Below, piece after piece: positions 42,935 to 49,824 of a stretch of DNA of 64,000 nt; position 1 is the first letter of the stretch, and every line of letters begins with the position of its first letter. The DNA comes from Scatomonas sp963928055. GTDB taxonomy: Bacteria; Bacillota; Clostridia; Lachnospirales; Lachnospiraceae. Made by a program: the position numbers and the translations under genes. The notes under the pieces are model-generated. The model did no database searches. It saw only the letters and a list, made by a program, of their open reading frames with translations, and had not been told where the DNA came from. The stretch is taken from the NCBI GenBank assembly GCA_963928055.1, contig CAWVDN010000003.1, positions 248,001 through 312,000 of the forward strand, given 5' to 3'.

Positions 42935-44536
42935 ATGAAGGAATACAGAGAAACAGAAGAAAAAACAGAAGAGATAGAAACAGGGGATCTGAGCCGGGAG
43001 GAACTGGAGGCCATTGAAAAAGGTCTCGACCAGGCGATCGAGGCACAACTGTCCGCGTTTTCTCCGGAACCGCCGAAGGAGACGCCGGAGGAAGTTCCCA
43101 CGGAAGAAGCGGATCCGGAGGAAGAACTTCCGCCGCCGGCCGAAGGGTTCCCGAAAGCGGCGCCGGAAGAAGATCCCGGGGAAGCGGCTCCCGGGGAGGA
43201 CCTCGGGGAGGCGCTTACAGAGGGCGAGGAAGACTCGGAAGAGGGATTTTCGGACGAAGCGGCCTCTGCCCTGACCCGTGAGGAGGAAGCCGCGGTTTCT
43301 TCTTCCCGAAGGGAACGGCGGGCGTTACGGCCCCGCCGGGATCCGCGGGAGCGTCCGGGAAAGAAAGCGGGAGAGGCGTTCCGCGGAGGACTGAAGGCCG
43401 CAGGCAGGCTGCTCCGCCGTTTTCTGAAAAGCCGTTGGTTCCGTTACATCGTGGTCCTTCTGGCGGTGCTGGCGTTGGTGCTTCTGACCGCGCACACGAT
43501 CCGGAACTGGAAATACCGTTCCTGCGAGGTCACGGAAGCGGATACCCAGGCGGACACCACTTCCTTTCACTACTGCGCGCTGGGAGAGTACGTGCTGCGG
43601 TACGGATTGGACAGCGCCATGCTTACAGACCGGGACGGAGGATCTGTCTGGACAGTTTCCTATTCCATGCAGTCCCCGGCGCTGGCAGTCTGCGGGGAAA
43701 CAGCCGCAATCTATGACAGGAGCGGTACCTCCATCGTAGTATGCGACGCCTCCGGGCAGATCGGGAGCGTCAGCACGGAACTGCCCATCCAAAAAGCAAC
43801 GGTGGCGGAACAGGGCGTAGTGGCGGCCATTCTGGAGGATGAGAGCAGTACCTGGATCCGGTATTATGACCAGCAGGGCGCCTTGATCGCCTCCTTCCGG
43901 ACCGCTATGGACGCCTCCGGATATCCCCTGGACATCAGCCTGTCCTCCAACGGACTGCTCCTGGGGGTTTCCTACCTGAAAATGGAGAACGGCGTACCGG
44001 GGACGGAGCTGGATTTTTATAATTTCGGAAACGCGGGTCAGATCCAGATGGACAACCAGGTCAGCAGTTTTACATATGAGGATGCGCTGATCCCGGAAGT
44101 GGCTTATCTGGACAGCGATACCTGCGTGGCATTCCGGGAAAACGGATTTGCCGTCTTTGAGGGCGGCCAGATCCCGGAGCGGATCCGGGAGGTGACCGTG
44201 GAACAGGAGATCGTCAGCATTTTCTGGGACGAGAGCCATATCGGCCTGATCCTGGAGAACGACGATCCGGAATATCCCTTCCTGCTGACCCTTTACGGCC
44301 CTTCCGGGAAACAGCTGTTCCAGGAAGCGCTGGATTACGAGTATGAGAACGCGGAGATGGGAGCGGGACAGATCATCCTCAGCAATCGGACAGGCTTCTG
44401 CGTGTACAGCGATTATGGAGTGGAAAAATTCCGGGGAGAACTTTCCGGCAGGATCGTCCGGGATCTCTTCGCGGTGGGAAAGACCAGATTCCTTCTGGTG
44501 GCGGAAGACGGGCTGTATACCATCAAAATAAAATGA
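42935..44536 (+). CDS. DUF5711-like membrane-anchored beta-propeller protein
   Basis: A 533-residue protein. A long acidic Pro/Glu-rich N-terminus (1-115) and a basic stretch (118-165, RRERRALRPRRDPRERPGKK) precede one membrane helix (about 168-188, YIVVLLAVLALVLLTAHTI). The extracellular part (190-533) shows repeated beta blades (SVWTVSYSM, IAVCDASGQIG, LIASFRTAM, LTLYGPSGKQLFQ), consistent with a propeller. I believe this is the DUF5711 family. Function unknown. It follows the LysM protein and ends at a terminator. Confidence 0.75.
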   Translation: MKEYRETEEKTEEIETGDLSREELEAIEKGLDQAIEAQLSAFSPEPPKETPEEVPTEEADPEEELPPPAEGFPKAAPEEDPGEAAPGEDLGEALTEGEEDSEEGFSDEAASALTREEEAAVSSSRRERRALRPRRDPRERPGKKAGEAFRGGLKAAGRLLRRFLKSRWFRYIVVLLAVLALVLLTAHTIRNWKYRSCEVTEADTQADTTSFHYCALGEYVLRYGLDSAMLTDRDGGSVWTVSYSMQSPALAVCGETAAIYDRSGTSIVVCDASGQIGSVSTELPIQKATVAEQGVVAAILEDESSTWIRYYDQQGALIASFRTAMDASGYPLDISLSSNGLLLGVSYLKMENGVPGTELDFYNFGNAGQIQMDNQVSSFTYEDALIPEVAYLDSDTCVAFRENGFAVFEGGQIPERIREVTVEQEIVSIFWDESHIGLILENDDPEYPFLLTLYGPSGKQLFQEALDYEYENAEMGAGQIILSNRTGFCVYSDYGVEKFRGELSGRIVRDLFAVGKTRFLLVAEDGLYTIKIK

Positions 44537-44561
44537 TGCGGAGAGAAAAAGAATAGAAAAG

Positions 44562-44602
44562 GGAAAAAGCGCCGCGGACGAAAGAGTCCGGGCGCTTTTT
44601 CC
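44562..44602. terminator. Bidirectional terminator
   Basis: GGAAAAAGCGCC (44562-44573) pairs with GGCGCTTTTTCC (44591-44602). It separates the DUF5711-like gene from the convergent HAD gene. Confidence 0.85.
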
Positions 44603-44616
44603 GCTGAGAAGGGGAT

Positions 44617-45243
44617 TCAGGTCCCAAGCAGCCCTTCCAGCCGGGACCGAGCCTCCTGGTAGCCGGTGAACAGAATGGCGTGGAGCCCCTGTTCCCCGGC
44701 CGCCTGTATGTTGTCGCTGTTGTCGTCCAGAAAGACCGCCCGTTCCGGCGTGATCTGAAATTTCCGGAAACAGAGCTGATAGATGGCCGGATCCGGCTTG
44801 ATCAGCCCGCAGGTATAGGAAAAAAGAACGCCGTCTGTCAGGGGCAGGAACCGCAGATCCTCGCTGGTCTCCTCCCGCAGGCGCCGTGAGTAGTTGGAAA
44901 GGCAGAAAACCCGATATCCCCGGGCTTTCAGGGAACGGATCCAGTCCTCCGCGTAGGGAAAGATGCGGATGGTCTCCTGGGCACAGCTGTAAGCCCGGCG
45001 GATTTCCGGTTCCAGTTCCGGATCCGCGGCGATAAAACGGTTCAGGATCTCCTCCTCCGGAAGGATCCCTTTGTCCGCCTCGGACCAGGCGGGATGATTG
45101 TACACGGCGGCCTTCAGCCGCCGTCGGATCGCCGGATCGGAAAAATGCCGCTCCAGGGGGATATCCGGCTGAAAATCCACCAGCACCCGGCCGATGTCAA
45201 AAATTACGGTGTCGATGGCGGAATGGTTAGTTGCTGTTTCCAT
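44617..45243 (-). CDS. HAD family hydrolase, class IA
   Basis: A 208-residue phosphatase resembling YihX/alpha-D-glucose-1-phosphatase. Motif I is FDIGRVLVDF near residue 14, where the usual second Asp (DxD) is replaced by Gly (DIG). This is frequent in this subgroup with DxG. Motif II is CLSNYSRR, motif III LIKPDPAIY, and motif IV FLDDNSDNI. The start is ATG 45243 behind AAAGGAGGAC. It overlaps the 3' end of the upstream membrane-protein gene. Confidence 0.85.
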   Translation of the reverse strand: METATNHSAIDTVIFDIGRVLVDFQPDIPLERHFSDPAIRRRLKAAVYNHPAWSEADKGILPEEEILNRFIAADPELEPEIRRAYSCAQETIRIFPYAEDWIRSLKARGYRVFCLSNYSRRLREETSEDLRFLPLTDGVLFSYTCGLIKPDPAIYQLCFRKFQITPERAVFLDDNSDNIQAAGEQGLHAILFTGYQEARSRLEGLLGT

Positions 45244-45481
45244 GGCTGTCCTCCTTTTGGGCCTGTTCCCGGCGGATCTCACGGTTTTTATCCTTCAGGC
45301 GCCGTGCCACCAGAGTCATGGCGTACAGAAGCACCGGCACGGCAATGGTACAGAAGATGGAACCCATCAGCAGTCCTTTGGCTGCCGGGTCGTCCATCAG
45401 GGCGAAGACCATGGTGGATCCGTACATGGCCAGCAGAAGGATGACGCCGATCATGGCCAGGACGCGTTTCGCTTTTTTCAT
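45227..45481 (-). CDS. Small membrane protein, 84 aa
   Basis: Not recognised. Two hydrophobic helices (about 7-28 and 36-58) and a strongly charged C-terminal tail (RRLKDKNREIRREQAQKED). GGAGGGAACAG precedes the start. It overlaps the HAD gene by 17 bases, implying co-translation. Confidence 0.7.
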   Translation of the reverse strand: MKKAKRVLAMIGVILLLAMYGSTMVFALMDDPAAKGLLMGSIFCTIAVPVLLYAMTLVARRLKDKNREIRREQAQKEDSHGNSN

Positions 45482-45674
45482 CTGTTCCCTCCTTTAGGGG
45501 TCATTCAACATGTTTCAGATCTTTTCTGCATAAAGTCATTATAGTAGATGGATGTCTGCCGCGCAATACCGGAGTGCCGCTTCACGGAGATTTTAGAAAG
45601 AAAGCTATGAACATTTTAGAAAAAATTAATAGGCCGGGAATTGCTTTTCTGCGGGAAAAGGGATAAAGTAAGAC

Positions 45675-45872
45675 TAGCGTCAGTGTACAGGGGGACAATG
45701 CGGTCGTTGAAGGGCTGATTTGGTCTCCTTCTGCGTTACCTTCCCTCCGCGTACGTCTCTGTACGCGTCGATCAAGTGCCTTGAAGGGGCCCAAATCAGC
45801 ACCTCCACGACTCGAAGACTCCAACCGCAATTACGCGGTTCGGAGCGTATTGCCCCCTGTACACTGACGCTA
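45675..45872. mobile_element. MITE-like element with terminal inverted repeats
   Basis: TAGCGTCAGTGTACAGGGGG at 45675 and its near-perfect inverted copy ending at 45872 enclose about 150 bases without a gene. TA at each outer edge suggests a TA target duplication. Inside are further inverted pairs: GCTGATTTGG/CCAAATCAGC and GCGTAC/GTACGC. The same ends occur at 25433-25485 and 21998-22022. It fills much of the 420-base gap 45482-45902 and ends 31 bases before the next start codon. No transposase is in the window. Confidence 0.75.
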
Positions 45873-45902
45873 TTAACAGGAAAAGGAAGGACTTTGTCAG
45901 TT

Positions 45903-46298
45903 ATGAATAAATTCAGAGATAAGCTGGAACGCTTTATGCAAGGACGGTACGGGGTAGACCAGCTGGGACGCTTTCTGCTGTACGCGGCCCTGGCCCTGCT
46001 CATCCTGTCCTTTTTTCTGCGGGGATTTTTCCTGAACACAGCGGCCCTGGTGGTGCTGATCCTCTGTTACATACGCATCTTTTCAAGAAACCATGCCAGG
46101 CGCTGGGCGGAAAACGAAAAATTCCTTTCCCTGAAGGAACGTTTTCTGGGACTTTTCCGCAGAGGAGGGAACCGGGACGCCTCCCATTGCTATTTTCGGT
46201 GTCCTGCCTGCGGCCAGAAGGTAAGAGTGCCTAAGGGCAAGGGCAGGATCTCCATCCACTGTCCCCGCTGCAATCATGATTTTATCAAACGTACCTGA
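45903..46298 (+). CDS. Zinc-ribbon membrane protein, 131 aa
   Basis: Two adjacent hydrophobic helices (about 23-38 and 41-58), then a basic region, and a C-terminal zinc ribbon with two CxxC knuckles (CPACGQKVRVPKGKGRISIHC and CPRC, residues about 99-123). The knuckles resemble those in zinc-ribbon domains found before membrane-protease or protein-binding modules. Function unknown. First of three closely spaced genes. The MITE-like element sits directly upstream, so promoter signals may come from it. Confidence 0.75.
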   Translation: MNKFRDKLERFMQGRYGVDQLGRFLLYAALALLILSFFLRGFFLNTAALVVLILCYIRIFSRNHARRWAENEKFLSLKERFLGLFRRGGNRDASHCYFRCPACGQKVRVPKGKGRISIHCPRCNHDFIKRT

Positions 46299-46309
46299 TA
46301 GGAGCTGTT

Positions 46310-47170
46310 ATGTTCGGCTATATTACCATCGACCGGGAAGAACTGAAGGGAAAGGATTTTGACCGGTATCACGCATATTACTGCGGGATCTGCCAGGATC
46401 TGAAGGAAGGCTACGGTCAGCGCTCCAGGATGACCCTGACCTTCGACATGACTTTTCTGGCGCTGCTGCTCACAGGACTGTATGAAAGCCGCTGCCGCAG
46501 GGAAGAGCATTTCTGCCTCCTTCATCCCACGGGGAAAAAGCTCTGCTTCCGCAATGGCTATACACGATACGCCGCGGATATGAACATTCTTCTGGTGTAC
46601 CATAATCTCATGGACGACTGGCTGGATGAGAAAAAACAGACCAGCCGCCAGGGGGCGCGGCTGCTGCGGGGCGCTTATCTGAAAGCGGCGGCTTCCTATC
46701 CCCGGCAGGTGCTGGCCATCCGCAGATATCTGAAGGATCTGCACAGGGCAGAGGAGGAGCGCTCCGGGGATATAGACCTGGCCTCCGGCCTCACCGGCCG
46801 CCTGATGCGGGAGATTTTTGTGCCTTCGGAGGACGCGTGGAGCCGGGAACTGGGCGGAGTCGGTTTTTATCTGGGAAAGTTCATTTATCTCATGGATGCT
46901 TACGAGGATCTGCCCAAGGACCGGGAAAGGGGAAACTACAATCCGTTTCTGAAACTGGCAGGGGAAGCGGATTATGAGGAGCGGGCCGCGGCCATACTGA
47001 CCATGATGGCCGCCTCCGCCACGAAAAATTTTGAGCGGCTTCCCATACTGGAAAATGTGGACATTTTGAGGAATATATTGTATTCTGGTATTTGGACAAA
47101 ATACCGTCTGCTGCGCCGGCAGCGCTCCGGAGCGCCGGACGGGCTGAGTAAACATGAGGAGAACAGATAA
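46310..47170 (+). CDS. DUF5685-like protein with isoprenoid-synthase-like Asp motifs
   Basis: A 286-residue mostly helical protein. The N-terminal YYCGICQDL motif (C25, C28) and CLLHPTGKKLC (C69, C79) suggest a metal site. DDWLD (102-106) fits DDxxD. GKFIYLMDAYEDLPKDRERGNYNPF cannot be quoted in one run, but its core DAYEDLPKD (196-204) fits DxxxDxxxD followed by RG and a Tyr, as in phytoene/squalene synthases. I believe the family is DUF5685, whose function I do not know. It sits 11 bases after the zinc-ribbon gene and 3 bases before the J-protein gene. Confidence 0.75.
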   Translation: MFGYITIDREELKGKDFDRYHAYYCGICQDLKEGYGQRSRMTLTFDMTFLALLLTGLYESRCRREEHFCLLHPTGKKLCFRNGYTRYAADMNILLVYHNLMDDWLDEKKQTSRQGARLLRGAYLKAAASYPRQVLAIRRYLKDLHRAEEERSGDIDLASGLTGRLMREIFVPSEDAWSRELGGVGFYLGKFIYLMDAYEDLPKDRERGNYNPFLKLAGEADYEERAAAILTMMAASATKNFERLPILENVDILRNILYSGIWTKYRLLRRQRSGAPDGLSKHEENR

Positions 47171-47173
47171 TCG

Positions 47174-47839
47174 ATGCAGGATCCATATGAGGTGCTGGGC
47201 GTCTCCCGAGACGCCGACACCGAGGAAATCAAGAAGGCATACAGAAGGCTGAGCCGGAAATACCATCCGGACGCCAATATCAATAATCCCAACAAGGACC
47301 AGGCGGAGGAAAAATTCAAGCAGGTCCAGCAGGCCTATAAGCAGATCATGGATGAGAAGGAGCATGGAGGGACCTCGTCCTCCGGCGGCTACAGTTACGG
47401 CTATGGCGGCTCCTACGGCACCGGCGGCTCTTACAGCGGCGGCAGGGCCTACACCAACGATCCGAAAATGCAGGCCGCGGCCAGCTACATCAATAATCAG
47501 CGGTTTGCCGAGGCTATGAACATTCTGAACGGCATGCAGGACCGGAACGGCACCTGGTATTATCTCCACGCCATTGCCAACGCGGGACTGGGCAACAACG
47601 TAAACGCGGTGGAGGACGCCCAGATGGCGGTCAATCTGGAACCGGAAAATCTGGAGTTCCAGAAGCTGCTCCAGCAGCTTTCCGGTAACGGCGACTGGTA
47701 TTCCCACATGGGCCGGGGCTACGGCTACGGCGGCATGGACTGTGAGGGGAACAATGCCAGCCGGGCATGTCTCAGCTGCTGCTGCCTGGAGATGCTCTGC
47801 TGCTGCTGCGGAGGGAGCGGCGGATTTTTCTTCATCTGA
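47174..47839 (+). CDS. J-domain protein with TPR-like region and cysteine-rich tail
   Basis: A 221-residue protein. A J domain (1-65) contains the HPD motif (KYHPDANI) that stimulates DnaK. A Gly/Tyr/Ser-rich linker (70-95) and a TPR-like helical repeat region (about 98-170) follow. The tail, ASRACLSCCCLEMLCCCC then GGSGGFFFI, holds eight cysteines in fifteen residues. It is not canonical DnaJ (no zinc-finger or C-terminal substrate domains). It follows the DUF5685-like gene by 3 bases. Confidence 0.82.
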   Translation: MQDPYEVLGVSRDADTEEIKKAYRRLSRKYHPDANINNPNKDQAEEKFKQVQQAYKQIMDEKEHGGTSSSGGYSYGYGGSYGTGGSYSGGRAYTNDPKMQAAASYINNQRFAEAMNILNGMQDRNGTWYYLHAIANAGLGNNVNAVEDAQMAVNLEPENLEFQKLLQQLSGNGDWYSHMGRGYGYGGMDCEGNNASRACLSCCCLEMLCCCCGGSGGFFFI

Positions 47840-47923
47840 CAGCAGGGGCAGGCTTTCAAAGGAAGAACGGAAAAATCTGAAACCTGTGAATAGAACAGCG
47901 GGAGGCGGGCATACTGTAAATGA

Positions 47924-47943
47924 CCGCCGGGGATCCCCGGCGG
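47924..47943. repeat. Perfect 20-bp palindrome
   Basis: CCGCCGGGGATCCCCGGCGG is fully self-complementary. It lies in the gap after the J-protein gene (47840-48136), upstream of a proper terminator and without a T-run. Confidence 0.6.
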
Positions 47944-47983
47944 GACACGAAAGAGAAAAGAAATACTTATCCTCCCCTATGAG

Positions 47984-48020
47984 AGCGGGCCAGCGGCAAG
48001 GAGCCGCGGGCCCGCTTTTT
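47984..48020 (+). terminator. Terminator of the zinc-ribbon/DUF5685/J-protein unit
   Basis: AGCGGGCC pairs with GGCCCGCT, and an inner GCGGC/GCCGC pair extends the stem, followed by TTTT. Confidence 0.85.
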
Positions 48021-48047
48021 CCGCAGGGGCGCCCGGCCCGATCCGGA

Positions 48048-48076
48048 TTGTACTTCCGCCGGTTCTGTGATAAAAT
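48048..48076 (+). promoter_or_regulatory. Promoter of the hydE-hydG unit
   Basis: TTGTAC, a 17-base spacer and TAAAAT (48071-48076), about 60 bases before the first gene. Confidence 0.7.
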
Positions 48077-48136
48077 AGAAAGGATTTACAGAGAAAAAGG
48101 CCCGGAGGGGCAACACATAAAGACAGGAGGCCATGG

Positions 48137-48748
48137 ATGGAAGAAAAAGCTTGGGTAGAAAAGTATTACGAGGAAACAGACCGGGAGATCAGAAAAGAGA
48201 TCCTGGATCAGGGGATCGCCCAGGAGGGAATGACCCGGGAAAATGAGATCCGGATGAAATTCTGGGAAAGCCGGTATGAGACCCGGGAAAAAGATCAGGT
48301 GGTGATAGACCGGTTCATCCGGGGCTGGATGGGCATGTCCTACCTGAACACTTCTTCCCGGTCTTTCCTGGGGAGGAAAAAGATGGACAGGGAAAAACAG
48401 AAGATCCTGGAAGACTGGAGCATGAAATTGGCGGAAAGCTACGGGGAGAAAGGGCAGGAAGCGCTGTATCACGAGTTCTGCAACATGACCCGGCTGTACC
48501 TGAAGCTCTGCCAGGAGGATAAATCCTACTCCTCGCTGATCCTGGGCATCGGGACCATGAAAAAAGAGTCCCTGATCAACAAGATCGCCCAGGAGATATT
48601 TACCCTGGCCTACGCGGTTCCCCGCTATACCGGCACGGAGGAACTGTTTTCCGGATTTACCAGGGCGGCCACGGATGTGTTTTACGAGACCTTTCCCCGG
48701 AACCGGGATCTGCTGGAGCGGCGGATCCGGGGAGAGCTGAAAAAGTAA
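48137..48748 (+). CDS. Uncharacterised helical protein upstream of hydE, 203 aa
   Basis: I do not recognise this with certainty; it may be the DUF6553 family. It is helical and charged, with the internal pattern WMGMSYLNTSSRSFLGRKK near residues 64-82 and a Tyr/Phe-rich C-terminal half. No membrane segment and no Cys cluster. Its stop overlaps the hydE start (TAATG), so it is co-translated with a hydrogenase maturase and may assist maturation or regulate it. Confidence 0.7.
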   Translation: MEEKAWVEKYYEETDREIRKEILDQGIAQEGMTRENEIRMKFWESRYETREKDQVVIDRFIRGWMGMSYLNTSSRSFLGRKKMDREKQKILEDWSMKLAESYGEKGQEALYHEFCNMTRLYLKLCQEDKSYSSLILGIGTMKKESLINKIAQEIFTLAYAVPRYTGTEELFSGFTRAATDVFYETFPRNRDLLERRIRGELKK

Positions 48749-49824
48749 TGTGGGAGGAGGCTGTCCGGCGACTGGCGGAAGAGAGGAGGCTGTCCCGGGA
48801 GGATTTTCGTCTGCTGATGGAGGAGCTGCCCCCGGAAGGGGAGCAGGAACTGTTCCGACTGTCCCGGGAGGTTTCCCGAAAGGTATTCGGCAGGGAGATC
48901 TATCTCCGCGGGCTGATCGAGATCAGCAATATCTGCAGAAATAACTGCTATTACTGCGGGATCCGCAGAGGGAACCGGCAGGCGGACCGGTACCGCCTGA
49001 GCAGAGAGGAGATCCTGTCCTGCTGCTCCAGGGGGTACCGGCTGGGGTACCGTACCTTTGTCCTGCAGGGCGGGGAGGATCCCCGTCAGGATGACAGATG
49101 GGTGGAGGAGACGGTGGCGGCCATCCGGGAGAAATATCCGGACTGCGCGGTCACCCTTTCTGTGGGGGAACGGTCCCGGGAGGCTTACCGGCGCTTCCGG
49201 GAGGCCGGAGCGGACCGGTATCTGCTGCGCCATGAGACGGCGGATCCGGATCACTACGCAAGACTGCACCCGGCGGAAATGTCCCTGGAAAACAGGATCC
49301 GCTGTCTGTGGGACCTGAAGGAACTGGGATATCAGGTGGGCACCGGATTTATGGTGGGGGCTCCCTATCAGACCCTGGATACCCTCTGGAAAGATCTGGA
49401 ACTGATCCGGCAGCTGCGGCCGGAGATGATCGGCATCGGCCCCTATCTGGTCCACCACGGGACGCCCTTCGCGGATCAGAAGAATGGCTCCATGGACCGG
49501 ACCCTGCGTCTGCTGGCAGTGTTCCGGCTGCTGTACCCGGAGGCGCTGCTGCCTTCTACCACAGCCCTCAACACCATCCATCCGGAAGGGAGGACCTTGG
49601 GGATCCTGGCCGGGGCCAATGTGCTGATGCCGAACCTGGGCCCCACAGAAAGCAGAAACAAATATGACCTGTACGACCACAAACGCAGTACCGGAGGAGA
49701 AGCGGCGGAGGGGATCCGGATCCTGGAGGAGAGTCTGGGACAGATCGGATACTCTATTTCCCCGTCCCGGGGGGATTTCGGGGAGAGAGGCTTTTACAAA
49801 GAAGGAGGAATGGGAAATGTATGA
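48748..49824 (+). CDS. hydE: [FeFe]-hydrogenase maturase HydE
   Basis: Radical SAM enzyme helping to build the azadithiolate bridge and the diiron precursor of the H-cluster. Of its 358 residues, the cluster motif is CRNNCYYCGI near residue 63, with LQGGEDP (SAM-binding GGE) near residue 110, LRHETADP, GTGFMVGAPYQT and GPYLVHHGTPF. It overlaps hydG by 8 bases. BioB-like and PylB paralogues are excluded by the hydG linkage. Confidence 0.93.
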   Translation: MWEEAVRRLAEERRLSREDFRLLMEELPPEGEQELFRLSREVSRKVFGREIYLRGLIEISNICRNNCYYCGIRRGNRQADRYRLSREEILSCCSRGYRLGYRTFVLQGGEDPRQDDRWVEETVAAIREKYPDCAVTLSVGERSREAYRRFREAGADRYLLRHETADPDHYARLHPAEMSLENRIRCLWDLKELGYQVGTGFMVGAPYQTLDTLWKDLELIRQLRPEMIGIGPYLVHHGTPFADQKNGSMDRTLRLLAVFRLLYPEALLPSTTALNTIHPEGRTLGILAGANVLMPNLGPTESRNKYDLYDHKRSTGGEAAEGIRILEESLGQIGYSISPSRGDFGERGFYKEGGMGNV

